DNA of 64,000 bases from Tyto alba. Taxonomy: Eukaryota; Chordata; Aves; Strigiformes; Tytonidae. The notes below the pieces were generated by a model that saw only the letters and a list, made by a program, of their open reading frames with translations, was not told the DNA's origin and ran no database searches. Positions 24,677 through 37,300 of this stretch are shown here, one piece after another. Made by a program: the position numbers and the translations under genes. Positions within the stretch are counted from its first letter, which is position 1; every line of letters starts with the position of its first letter. The DNA is taken from the NCBI RefSeq assembly GCF_018691265.1, contig NW_024881279.1:5361243-5425242 (forward strand). Reading direction: 5' to 3'.

Positions 24677-26526
24677 GTAAGTTGCATGGGCAATTGCTAA
24701 ATTGCTCGCCAAGGTTGCACAGTCAGGGAATGCTCCATGCACCACAGGTGGAAGCACCAACCCCACCAGCCTCGGTGCCTCCTGCTTGCCCCGGGGCTCT
24801 GCTGGCCTGTCCGAAGGCACCAGCATGGCAGCTGAATCAGACGTGGAGATGTGTTTTGCCCAAGTATTGCCATTGCACTTCCCTTTAGCTGAGATCTTGC
24901 ACAAAGAAATGCAGAATTTGTGCAGGGTGTGCCTCGGCACAAGAACGTACTTTCAAGGCAGGAAGAGACATAACTGGGGAAAAAAAAAAATGAACAAAAT
25001 GTGCAGTGGGTTGTCCCCCCTGTCTGAGCGAGGCACCTCGGCTCCCTCTATCACATGAGCTGCCTCTTAGAAGTGCTTTGTCATCCTGCACAGATTGTTT
25101 CAAAGCCTACGTGGCTAAGTTGGGTTAAATATCTGCAAATTAGGTGAGGTGAAACTCACCATTAATGTTTCTGAAAGGGGTAGGAAGGGAGGAAGAGAAG
25201 AGAGGTGGGTACACCTCACAACATACTGTTGCCCAAAATTAGGCCCTTTAGAACAAAATTAGGCCAATTAGAACAAAATTGTACTCTGAAAACATAATGC
25301 AGGAGTAGAGCTATCTGCAAGGAGGAGATACCCAAGGCATCCCTGCCAAGGCCTCTGTCCCTTGAAACAACCCCTGTGGACACTGGACTTCTGCTGTGTG
25401 GGGACACTGTTGGCTCTGGATGAGATCTGTCTCATTGCTGTGGGGGACTGCTGTGTCCCCAAAGTCTGCATGGTTTCCAATGTGTCATCCATCCATGCTT
25501 TTTTTCATGCATTTGAGACCTTAGCTCTTGGTCTTGTACATGTTTTTTTCAGACCACCCCACCAAGTTTGAAGTCAGACAAGAGGGCACTTTCTTCTGTG
25601 ACCAACGAAGAGCCACCAGCCCACCAGCTCCTAAGAGACAACACCTCTGAACAGTGCCTGTCCCTGACCTCCTTCCCCAGTGAGCTGCCAGGTCTGAACC
25701 AGCCCCTTCCCTCCAGTGGGTACTTCCCTCACTACAGGACAGAGGGAGAGCTCTGTACTGGCCCAGCTCTAGGGGACAGGTTCGTCACTGGGAGAGAAGG
25801 TCTAGAGAACAAAGAGGGAGGACAAGGGAGAGAAACAGGTATCTGGAATCTCCGTGCCAGCTGCTTGGTGTGCTGAGAACAAAGCAGGGGCTCTGTCTTT
25901 GTCAGCAAAAGATTAAACCAACGCAAGCATGAATGAGAAGCTCTTAAAACCTACAGCACCATGAAAATCTGAATGAATATGGAGTACAAAAACTCCTCCC
26001 CTCAAACAAAACAACAAGTGATAACCTGGACTGTGTAATGACAGCAGAAAGCAACAGAGAGGGAAATAACTGATTTGGGGGAATCCAGATAAACTTGCTC
26101 TAGAAAACATCCTGGAGGAGGAGGGTGAGGAAGAGAACTGTGTTTCTCTGTGGCTAATCCCAAAGGCTAGACGTTCACTTGAGAGGTGTGCAACTATGGG
26201 AAATGGCCAATGGGAAAAAAAAAAAAAATTATTTCAATCTAAGCTGCTTGGAGGAATTAAGCAGAAACATAATTTCCAGTAGGGATTGGGAAATACATTT
26301 CCTCTCCCCTCCACTACAATCCTTCCATTGTATTAATGGCATCTGTTAAACCTGGTTACTGTGCACAACAATCATACACAGGAGAAAAAAAACATTTTTA
26401 TTTAAATTCTTTGTCAGTAAAATTTTGTGAACACATTTCCATTATGTCTGTCTTCATTTCACTTGCACAGTCAGTAATGAAAATACTCCTGATTACTTTA
26501 ATATGTGCAACTATGAGTTTCTATAA
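24233..26526 (+). CDS. 3' part of an unrecognised multi-exon gene with repeated P-x-Y-R-T motifs
   Basis: Three consecutive exons (24233-24676, 25553-25838, 26471-26526) have correct GT-AG borders and compatible phases (0, 0, then 1), and end in TAA at 26524-26526. Together they encode about 261 residues of a hydrophilic, Ser/Thr/Glu-rich C-terminal region with no membrane segment. The clear signature is three copies of [Y/H]-[L/F]-P-[Y/H]-Y-R-T, at 24401, 24554 and 25721, the last two each followed within two residues by E-x/E-E-L. I do not recognise the family. Tyr-Leu-Pro or Tyr-Phe-Pro in an acidic, disordered tail is reminiscent of STAT-docking tyrosines in class I cytokine receptors, but the Gln of the usual YxxQ is absent and no receptor domain is seen in the window. 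The N-terminal exons lie upstream and were not found. The gene ends about 18 kb before SLC25A48 on the same strand. Confidence 0.6.
25553..25838 (+). CDS. Exon B of the YRT-repeat gene (95 codons)
   Basis: The acceptor is a long T-rich tract ending TTTTTTTCAG (AG at 25551-25552). The donor is CAG|GTATCT at 25839. The exon is 286 bp, starts in phase 0 to match exon A and ends in phase 1. It carries the third motif copy, YFPHYRT, again at codon 57 of the exon. If the donor were not used, the frame would run on to TGA at 25874-25876 and this would be the last exon, adding 12 more residues. Confidence 0.7.
26471..26526 (+). CDS. Probable terminal coding exon C of the YRT-repeat gene
   Basis: A good acceptor (CTTCATTTCACTTGCACAG, AG at 26469-26470) is followed by a frame that fits the phase-1 end of exon B. 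It adds about 18 residues ending CNYEFL before TAA at 26524-26526. A poly(A) signal lies 380 bp further on. The short length makes it less certain than exons A and B. A second frame through the same DNA is also open up to 26665, so an alternative reading cannot be excluded. Confidence 0.45.
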
Positions 26527-26906
26527 AACATCAGTTTTGACTCTGGAAAACTGGGCAACAGTGTCCAGGAACAACTTGACTTCAGTGAATCCTGACCAAT
26601 TTACACCGGATGAGGATATGACCAAAAAAAAAAAGGTCAGTTTGGTGTTTTCTTTGCAATTGTGAAATCTTGCAACATACACTCCTTATTGCCAACTATG
26701 TCACTTCTTTGAGATACCACACAAGTTGATGAAACATGACTCTTTCTCATTCCTGCTCTGTGTGTAGACACTTTTTGTTCAAATTAGGTGTGTTTACTCC
26801 CACCATTTAGTTAATCTTTGAGTGCTTCTGTAATGGTTACACATTGGTATTGATAACCTGCAGATAAATGTACTAGTGTTACCTATTTTCTCTCAGTGAT
26901 CACAGA

Positions 26907-26912
26907 AATAAA
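26907..26912 (+). promoter_or_regulatory. Candidate poly(A) signal AATAAA
   Basis: A perfect AATAAA lies about 380 bp after the proposed stop of the YRT-repeat gene and would give a short 3' UTR. It is preceded by T-rich sequence (CTATTTTCTCTCAGTG). Assignment to this gene is inferred from position. Confidence 0.4.
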
Positions 26913-29900
26913 ACGCATTATATTTAGCTATTTCACATCTCCGAAGTAAGACCAGTTTTCCCTGTGGGTAAGTGTGACACTGAGGCCAGGAAGGCTACAG
27001 ACATGTAAGGTGCATAATGATTTGGATAATAATTGCCCACAGTGCACTTAAGTGTTTTTGACAGGCAGGGAAGGGTTTTTGGCTGGATGCTGGCAGTCAG
27101 CAAAGGACGGGAGGTTTGATCCTGGTCTTTCTGCTAGGGACTGCTCAGGGTGAAGTGATGCGTCACCCCCTGTTTTGGGAAACTTCAGATCAGCCAACCT
27201 GGTGAAAATTCATCCCAACATCCCTTCACAGCTGCCCTCACTGGAAATGGGAACACAAGCAGCCAGTGTGCCTTCTGCATCCCCGCATCCCCGCAGGCAC
27301 CTCAGTATCGTTCTGCCTCTTCTCACTGATAAACAAGATGAACCAGACTCTGGATGAACTGAGACAGTCTGTATGAAATCGCTTCTGGTTTTAAGCATGA
27401 AGGTGGCCTATGTTTTGGGTACATTGAAAGAAAGCCATGGAAAATATAGTGAGATTATCCAAACTCCAGGGATTGGGCAGAGGAGGGAGAGAATTGTGTC
27501 TGAAAAGAAGGTGTGATTTGTTCTGAGAATATTAAATTCAGTATTTTCATAAATTTGGTATATTAAAATAGTTTAAAATACATAGTATCAAATCCACAAA
27601 TCTGCCTGACTGTTACTAGATTGAAATTAGGTGCTTTCTATTGGCTGTACTCGATAATTTATGGGAACAATGAGTATCAGAAATCAAGGATTTGGGAGAT
27701 GAGAATATTACAGACTTTACCCTTATGGATCAGAAAAGCCTAATTTTAATCAAACCCCAGTAAATATCATATCATGGGTTCCCATCTGGAAATTGGATCT
27801 GAACAAAACTCATTATTTTAATATATTTTCCATACAGTATTGCTCAGAGGTAAAAAAGAAAGGACGGAGGGCAGAGTTGGAAGCTTCTGTGTTTCTCTTG
27901 AAGGCTTACACTGCTATATTACTTTACCACATAGTTAACATCCTGTACACAGACAGCAAATGATTTTTCTCAAACTGCTCTGTGGATCAGATTGCTACCT
28001 TAGTGAGGACATCATGTACCTTTACCCCAAGAGAGATCCTAGTCAGCTGGAAATAACAAACAGTTCAGTTCAGCCTTTTGTACTGATAATGTATTTCCTT
28101 TCATCTCTCTATTTGAAAAATTCATAATTATTGCTCTAAACTCTTAGTACTTCAGTACTAGTGGTCCTCTGGAGTTTGAAAAATAATCCGCAATTACTTT
28201 GATGCATGCTGTGTAGTCTTCATTGATCCCATTTAAGCTTTTAATCTCATGAAGTCACAAACTTAATTCATAAAACAAACCAAACAAACTACAGCAAAAT
28301 ATGCCCTTTAATAACAAAAGAGGTGATGACCATCACTGTCTTTGGGGATTTCTTATAACGCAGGTTCTTCTTGCTCAAGAGCTGATGTTAGATTTCATTA
28401 AGATATGGTGGAAAAGGACGTAGTCACAATATTTATTAATCTGTGCACTCTGAGGGAAAAAAACTACTTCATTTTTGATAAAAAGGTTCACAGACATTGC
28501 ACGACACAGAATTTAGTAGAGTACTCCAGGCCTTATGATCTAGACCCAAAACATCCTAAAATCAGTATGAAAACTCCCTCAGCCTCAGCAAGGTTGGGCT
28601 TGGGCCTCCAGCCTGCCCAGCTGGTGCAGAGCAGCAGAAATGCTCCTTCTCTATAAAACTGAACCCCACTAAATGCTGTTTTAGGGAGAAAATTAGCTCA
28701 CCAACATTTAGCTCTATTGGTGTGTATCCTGCCCCAAGGACCATGATTAGCTAAGCTCTCCTTCCTCTCCCAAATCCTGATTCCTTCGACGTATATGACT
28801 TAATAACTTTACTTTGAACTCTGTTAGAAACGAAGCTTTTGGCAAGTAGCACTTATCACAGAGCAGCAGAACCCAGCATTAAACAAAGACGCTTAAACAG
28901 GTCCCTTCCCAATGGTGTGATGGGGAGGAACAGGAGCAATTCATTAATATGAATCAACTTGGCTTCCATTCAGAACTGTATTTGCGGTGGGTGATTAGAG
29001 AATACCTTAAATATATTCCTCCCATACAGATACCAGCACACGTGCATCACCGGGTAAGCCCACTGACGGGGGAACCACGCAGCCCTCCTGCTAAGAGAGG
29101 CTTCTTTGTTTTGCCAATGCAATTTAGGAACTGCATCAGACACTAGGAACCGTCTTTTGCAGAATAAAGTGAAGGTAGTGCCTGAGGGCTGTGCTGAATG
29201 CTGATCACCAGCAGGAATAAACAGAAATACAAAGGAATGAAGAAGTGAGGGATGCAAGCTCCAGTGATCTACGGGGAAGCTGGTGCATCAGGAGGGGAAG
29301 CAGCTGTGCTCCCCATCACACCTGGACCCTCAAGCAGATTTGCTTAGTCTATCCTGACACACAGACATTTATCTAGATCTATCTAGATCTATATCTTAAT
29401 TCTCACCAGAATTAATGTGTGTGGAACCCAAATGAGCTATCTGCCCAGAGCAACTGTTTCCCAAAACATGAAGAGAAAAACTGGGCTGGGGGATGAAGGC
29501 GCAGGCTGGAACTGTCTGTAATCCTTTCTTGGCTAACAAAACAGGTGGGAACGGATGACGAGAAAGCAAATAGCCTACTGACCTACTTAATTCCCCATAA
29601 ATCTGTCTGTCCCTACCCCAGTGCTACCAGTTCTCACTAACTCCCTCCAGGCCCCCAGGCTGCTGGGGGCACTTTCGCCTTTCCCAGGGACGCAAGCTGA
29701 TGGGATTTGCAGGTGTGGGTAAGGCAGAAATGCTAGCACCTGACCCAGGCTATGTAGTCTTTATTTTGACTTCTGCAGCAATCATTAGCGTCTCACATGT
29801 GGAAAAATGTATGTGCTATATATTTTAGTTAGCAGTCTTTTATCAAGGTTGGTGTCCTTGGGCTAGTTTCTGCTACTAGTAAAAATAAATGGAGAAATAA

Positions 29901-30944
29901 ATTTCCCAGGACAGCCTTACAACAGGATCACCTGAGCTGTGGGACTCCTACAAGCTAATGTTTGAAATATATACATTGTGTAGGGGAAGGACTGTGCTTC
30001 CAGCTCTGCTTTTCTGAGCACCTACCTCCTGTGCATGGTGTTCCTGTGCATCAGCTATTGCACAGGGCACGGCACCCTGCGTGGTGATTGCCCACGCTTG
30101 GTGGGGAAACGGGGGCACCTTCTCCTGCTCTTAGCTGAGTGAAAAATAATGCCAAAGACTAGAGGTGGCACAAAACTGCTTCTGTTGAAATTGCAACAAG
30201 GAACAAGCACACTCCGTGATGGCTAGTGCTGAACAAAATTATCAAATGCAAGCAGCTAATTCTTGCTGGAGCAAGATCTGAAGACAACTGGCAACACATG
30301 CAATGCAAAGGGAGTGTGGTGGAGAGCGAGGAGTTAAGCTGAAGAGAGGGCTGTGAAAATAGACATCAACCTGGCTGGGATCAGCATGGAGGATGCGGTG
30401 GCCTCTCTTTCCCACTCAAAAGCTCTGCAATGGCTGAGACATCAAAAACCCCAACACAATATAAACCTGAACAATAGGGGTCTGACAGCTGCAGAGTGTT
30501 TGAACAACGTGTCAGATGGGAAAGTTTGTGAAATCTTCTATATCCCGCCGGAGCATGGGAGTTGCAGCTTTTCCTGGTTTCTCTGACTGTTTTCCCTCGA
30601 CAGCGGAGTTACCGTCAGCGTGTGGGGTGAGCGCGGGTCCCGTCTGCAGCGGGGCAAGCAGAGGGAATCACCCCGGCGATGCAGGAACCACAGCTGTGGT
30701 GCTGCTTGCTTAAACCAGAGGTCGTGCCCCAGGTCCTCCCCGTCCCACCACATCCTCCCAGGGACCCGAAGCACACCCACAGCTATCGAGCTCTGGATTA
30801 GCTCCCTCAGTATGTCTCATCTTGCAGCAGTGTGCTTATTGCTTCCTTTGAAGACCTCATTTTCTTACGGCATCCTCACGAATGTGTGTGCTAGGTCAAG
30901 GTGACGGCGCCTCGCTCCAAGCAGCTGCCCCGTTAGCACCTGAT

Positions 30945-31620
30945 GCTGGATAATAATAATGATTAATGAATCTTAATCTTTCTGTCACAATTCCCTTTCA
31001 TTAATATTTATATCTGGCAGATGTACCCCCAAGGGGGAACTTGAATAGCTAAGTATTAGTCTGCTATGTACAGCTGGTATTTTCTGCAGCAACTTTGAGG
31101 ACATTCTTCTAAACAGCATATTATGTGCAATTTTATTTTCAATTCATTGTTAGTGCTGTCACGTGTCAGCCTAGAGAGGAATGTTTATTTTAGGCCCCCT
31201 CATCTGATGAAGTAAAAAAACCCCTTAAATATCAACATTTCCAGGAAAAAGGATCTGATGTAAAAGAATGATTACACGCTTAAACAACTGGCACTATCAC
31301 AGAGGTCAAGCTCAGCTAGGATATACCACTAAGACTCCTAATTACAACAGGGTGTAATTTAAGGCATCTTTAGTAGCCTGTGATTTTAAACGTGTGCCAT
31401 TTTCCAGTTAGATATATGTATTCAGCTGCTAAAAAAAGTCTTGTGCAGCACTTTTGGAAGAATAAACATTCAATTAAGTGATCTAGTTGAGTCCTTGTAA
31501 TTGGGCTGAAATCTGTTTATAACTAATTCATAACACAGTGTCATTACACAAATGATTAATTGGTAATTACTCTATGAAAACAAATTAATCACTCTGTTTC
31601 CCAAACCATGATCCTCTATC
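30945..31620. promoter_or_regulatory. AT-rich block dense in homeodomain cores (possible enhancer)
   Basis: About 650 bp contain an unusual density of TAAT/ATTA cores, including GATTAATGAAT near 30960, TCATTAATATT near 31000, and a cluster between 31485 and 31590 with TCAATTAAG, CTAATTCA, GATTAATTGGTAATTA and AAATTAATCAC. There is no open frame of note. Long AT-rich, TAAT-rich gene-desert DNA of this kind is often a conserved non-coding element in vertebrates. Conservation cannot be judged from one sequence. Confidence 0.3.
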
Positions 31621-32060
31621 TTCACCGCTGCAAACCATTCGGCTTGGGTCTATTATTGTCTTGATGTATTTCTAGCTATCTATCGAAGTCCTGGCTATTA
31701 CATTTGGATGAATCTCCTCCTGGCTCTCAGTAATGAACTGCCAGCTGCAGCAATAGGCAGCATAAAACTCATTTTCTGTTTTTTAACTGTTTTTTTACTC
31801 TCCCCAGACATGCCTGAACCCTGGATGGATGGATGTGATTTCTTTGCTTGTGCTCTCACTTGAAAGTAGGAACATGAATCTTGTGATTATGTTCATGTAA
31901 AGATTAAGAAAATCAGCAGATGAGGATGTAAAATACAGTCATCCTTTGTGTCTGAAACAGCCTTTTTGCCTGCAAAGACTTCAACCTTAGAGTCAGACTT
32001 TCTGAAATAAGTTGTTAAACCATGTGGGCACAGACAAAGCAGAAACAGGTTCTATGTAGG

Positions 32061-32084
32061 AAAAAAAAAAAAAAAAAAAAAAAA
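32061..32084. repeat. Poly(A) tract, 24 bp
   Basis: An uninterrupted run of A. No retrotransposed gene is seen immediately upstream, so I treat it as a simple repeat. Confidence 0.95.
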
Positions 32085-34310
32085 GCTGTGTGCACAGTCA
32101 TGAATTTTATTCAGGGATTGATGGAAATGCCCCTGTGTCTGGAAAAAGGTGGATAACCACATCCAGCCCAGGGAAATGGTGAGGACACCCAAGGTCACCC
32201 ACCAGCAGGGTCTGCAGCAGCCAGCAACAAGTCTGCTCTGGACAGTGATGGTATGGAAGGAACTTCAGTCAAAATAACCTCAAAATAGAAGACTATAAAT
32301 GAAAAATAACTCTTCAAATAGTCATTAAACACATTTATCTCTGCTTGTTCCCAGAATGAGAGGGAAAAATAGAAAGACTTTAAGAGAAAATGGGTTGGCA
32401 GAAAGGTGAAGTGAGCTCTTGGGAGGGTGCTGGTCATCTGGAGATAAATGGGGCCATGGAACATCAGGAGGTAGCACAAAAAACTCAAAGCCCACCAAAA
32501 TTGCCTGAGAAAAGATTGCAAAGGGCAGGCTTAAACAACCACAGCAGGCAGACGGAGTGTGAAATCACCCGTAGGAGGTGGTTGGCTCAGGGGGATCACA
32601 GGACTTGAGTCCAACAGAGATGTGTCCCACTGATTCCATGCTGAGCTTGAGACCCCTCAAAAGCACCATGCTCATTTCAGATATACAGCTGAGATTAACC
32701 ACCATGCACAGGGAGCAAATCATTGCTGTCTGATGGGTAATTTGCCAGATGACCCCCAATTTACCAAAATCAGATCTACCTGAAGCTCCCTGACAATGAG
32801 TCAGATTTCCAGCATCAATTTGTTCCAGCTTTTGAGAAAACATCAAGCAAAGCTGATTTCTGTAGCAGACAGAAAATAGGTGCAAAGCCCCTCTCTCTGG
32901 GTGGTGGCCCTATGATAGCACTTCACTGGGTAATTTTTATTAAAAAGGAAGCTGACATCGTTAGGTGATACAGAAGACACCAGCTTCTTCATGCTCTAGC
33001 TATGATTCATAGCAGCTTTAGTATTTTAACAGAGTAAGTAGCTTCAGTGATATGCTAGAAATAAGGGTCGAGACTGTTTTTCAGCTTGGATACCCCAGAG
33101 ACCCTGTGCGGATTGCCAGATTGCTTCCTGGATGAGAGCGTGACTCGGCCATCAAACATTTTTTTACCCTTTGTATTCAGCTTTATGTACCCAAAGCTGC
33201 TCCTAATGGGGTGCAGATGTTTCTCAGACTTGAGTTATCACAGAAAATGGACAGAAGAAGGAACTACTGAAAACTCCGGAGAAGCTGAAGGGAAATCACA
33301 GCACCCTTGAATCACCAGCAAGGAAATAGTTGGGTAGAAAACCACAAGTGGTTGGTTTTTTTTCAGCAATCACTGCTGTTGTCTCATGGAGGAATGAAGG
33401 GACAGAGGTGAGGATAATGCTTTACACGGACCATCAAGAAACTCTGAAGTTTACACATATAAGGAAAAGGAAAGGAGATGACACAGGTGGGGAGCCCGGC
33501 TGCAGGTCCATGTTGGACATGAGCTGGCAGAGAGCAGCAGCAGCTCAGGTGCTCAATCCCAGCCCACCACAAACATTGCTAATTGTGTTAATTGCACTAA
33601 TTGCCGTGACTTTGGGGCTCACAGCAAGGAGCTGCAGCTCTTTCCCTCCAGGCTGCCCAGGACCTTCAGTGCTGGAGCAGCTCTGCCAGCGGAGCTGGGA
33701 TGCCTGAGGAGTGACGGGGACAAGGTCAAAGCAGATCCAGACACGGTGCCTACAGGTACAGCTTTGAGATTTGGGTCATACAGACTAAAGAAAACATCAT
33801 GCAGCAGCAAGCATCTATGGGGGTAGTAAGACAAACAGAGTTTCTGTTTGTCTTCATGCATAGCAGTTCTGGACTAGCTTTTTTAATATTAATTTTCAGT
33901 GTTTTTCCATTGAGTAGCAACAGTGGATGGAGTGGGCTGATCTTGGGATAATCTGGGAACAAGTCTTCTGATGTTTTCTGTAAGTCCTTCACTGGGAGCA
34001 TTTTTCCCCCTCTTGTCTTTCTTCTCTGCCTTTTTACAATCAAAATGCCTGTGGTTTGAGAGGCAGGGCTGGGTACCACATGCCCTGGCTGAGGGGTGCT
34101 GAGGCTGGAAACAGGAGCTTTCCACATCTTCCTCGCACAACCCCAGCCTGCCCTTGGGAGGATCTTCACTCTCCAGTGTCTATTCCTCCTCCCATCTTCA
34201 TGCAGCAGCAGTAAAAAAAGTTCAGTCAGCTTTGAATTGGCTCCTTTGATATTACACTTTCTGATAGGGATAGGCAGAAAGCCAGAGAAATGATGCTGAA
34301 ACTATTATCT

Positions 34311-34380
34311 AAAAAAAAAAAAAAACAAAAAAAAACAAAAAACCCAAACACACAAAATAAACAAACCACAAAACAGAAAA
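34311..34380. repeat. A-rich low-complexity tract
   Basis: A runs are interrupted by single or double C (patterns such as AAAAACAAAA and ACAAACCACAAAAC). The apparent Phe/Cys-rich open frame on the minus strand here is an artefact of this composition. Confidence 0.9.
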
Positions 34381-37300
34381 CCTGAGAAGGTAACAGTATT
34401 CCACATGTAAAAATGTCACAGTCCCAACTTAAAGGGCACTCACCACCCTTGGCCCGTTCAGACAACTCTGTTGGCTGCATCTGCTAGCTGGCACCTGTGT
34501 GTACTCACTGAATGGAAAATAATCGCAAAGGTGGCGAGCCAAATGCTGAAAATCACAGTCCTCAAGGTGGTCCGCATCAAAGTGGAGGCATGGGAGAGCT
34601 GCAGCCACCTTCACTAGAGCGGCAGGATTAGAGGAAACCCGAGAGCAACCAGGAGCAAAACCATGGCAGGATTTTTAAGGGGAAAAGCCAGCTTTTCAAA
34701 CCATCGCATGGTTGATGATGAGCAAGGCATATGCATTTAATGCTGAAATGAAATGGATTTAAAAGCCATCGTGAAAAAATGAGCTCTGCTGCTGAGTCCT
34801 GTGAAAGCTCCTCCAGGACATTTGGTGGCTGGAGAGGGCTCATGGTCCCCACCATCACCTCCCACCCGCATCCATGTCCGCAACCCTGTCCCCTCCTGGT
34901 GCCCCCTGCAAGAGCCGCGGTGGAGCCTGCGGCATGCTCTCAGCCCTGTCTCCTCCAAAGTAGGGAAAATCAAAGGATAGGGCAGAAGGCAGCATTTGGC
35001 AGTGGGAGCACAGTCTGGTTTTATCGTTACTTAGGGTAAGAAGATGCTTTTGAAAAGAGAAAAGGAAGTTTTGAATCATATCAAAGGGGTGAAATACTTT
35101 TTACTACCTCCTGAGATGTGACGCTGCAGGAAAGCTCTGGCTTTCAGCCTGAAGGATAGGACTGACATAGCCCAACTGTGCCTGGACTGTTCCCCAGGAA
35201 CAAATGGGGCATCTTCAGATTGGTAAAATAAGGAACAACTGGTCATTGGTAATAAAATTCAAATGTTGGGAAGGGACAAGGATCATTAGGATGGCGATAA
35301 AGGACTTTTTTATCCTTCAGCAATGCAGGGAGGCCAAGCCGTGGTTTCCTCCTCATCAAAGAAATATGGATATACATCCTCCCCCACCAGCAAAGAAAAC
35401 ACAACTTGTGCGAAGCTCATTAATCCTTTCTGCTTTGCTCTGAGCAATTAGCTCGGTCTCACCGAGCCCCCTCTGCTGACTATGTTCCCCTCAAACACAC
35501 TGGCCTGGGGACACCCATGCCGTGCTGAGACCCAGCAGGGACCTGCAAGATCCTGCTACACTCTGTAGCAAAACAGAGGACATCGGTTTATCTAAGGTAC
35601 AAGCTCAAGGCAGCTGGATGGGATGTGCCAACAGGACCCAGCTTTTCTCTGTCGTGTTCAGTTAAAGTTTTCAGGTGGGGTTGTAGCAGACAGGTCTGGG
35701 CAGAGCCTGCATTGACATCTTAACAGTAAAATTCTTTAATATCCCTCCTGGAAGCAGGAACTGCCTGCAGCAGCCCACAGGCTCTGTCCTGCTCAGTGGA
35801 GTCCCCGTTTCAGTGCTGGTGTATGCAGGTTAACAGCACCCTCTGCAGCCACCCCGGCAGCAAGAGCCGGGAAAAAACAGCCTCGGAGAAGCATTTTAAT
35901 CTGTTTTTCATATCTAAATGGAGACCGTTATTGTGGCTTCCCGTTAATTGAAGAGAAACTTACAGTTGTGATATCAGCATGATGTAAAGCACAACAGATA
36001 TGAAGTCCCTCGTCCCTCCCCAGCAGCTCCAGGCTTCAGCTGGGTCTCATCTGCGCTGAGACCACGATGCTCCAGCGCCTGGGGCCAGTCAGGCCATGGA
36101 CTGGGACTGGGCTCAGCCCCTGAGCTGCATCCCGGAGAGAAGCCAGCTATGGCAATAGGTACTTTAAAGATCCAGGCAAACTCGACTACGTTTGATTTCT
36201 TGCTGGCAGTGCCTGCTTTAAAACAAAATGAGAAAAGTATTCCATCTAATCACAAGCAAATGAAGTGTTGTTTTGCTGGATATAGGGGAATATGTTACCT
36301 AAAAATTTAAAGAATAAGATTTCTCCACGTGTTGGAATTTAGTAGTCAAGCAATTTTATAAGATTGTTCTGTATAGGGCTGGAAAAACTTTTAGCTGCTA
36401 GGCTAAAAAGAGACTCTCCCTTGGCTGGACAACTGAAATATTAATTTCTCGACCCCTGTGCCTTAGGAGGGCTGTGTGTGCTTCTGATAGAGACGGGTGC
36501 ACCAAAGCACCATCTGAGTTGCTGCTGGGGGACCAAAGCAGGGGTCTGTGGAGGGAGGGTAGTCATGGCAACTGCTTGAAAACCACCCACAAAAGGCATT
36601 TTTAGGCTGAGTAGTTTATCACATTTCCTTTTGGTGGCACTGTCTGCCCAAATATTATCAAATCATCAGCTGCTGTTTCAGGTGGAAATCCTTCCTTGGG
36701 GTCTGGTTTCTTCCAGGCACCAAAACACAGCTCTTGCTGCTGGGGGAAATACATTGCAGCAAATTGTTTCTGTTGCTTCCCTAGGTTTTGGAGGAAATGT
36801 GTTGATCCATGCAATTAGGTAATTAGCATTGCAACAGCGATAAATATTTGCTGGGCAAATGCTGGTCCAGGCTGGACCTGAATTTTTTGTGCATAACTTC
36901 CTTTTGATAGTGGTCACACTGATGAGGACTGGAATGACAGCAAGGATACACAGTAATAAGCCATTTGCAAAAATAATACATTTTGAAGAATAAATGTTAC
37001 CCTGAGCTTTGGATAGAGGCTGCAAAAGTACCACATCTGGACTCTGAACCAGATACTTCTAGAGGGAAAAGCATCCACACAAAGACCCAGCCCCTGCTGT
37101 AAGGCACATCAGCCTTACAGATGAGGAGCCCAGTGTGGGGAGACGAGTGCTGGGCCAGCCCCGTGTCCTGTGGCAGCACTGAAAGCCAGCGTGAGATGTT
37201 GTCTCACAGGGACACGACCCTTCACAGTACCCAGGCTGCTGAGACTCAACTGCTTGGATGCGAATGTGATCAAGTGTGATGAGAAATTGGATGTGCGAGA

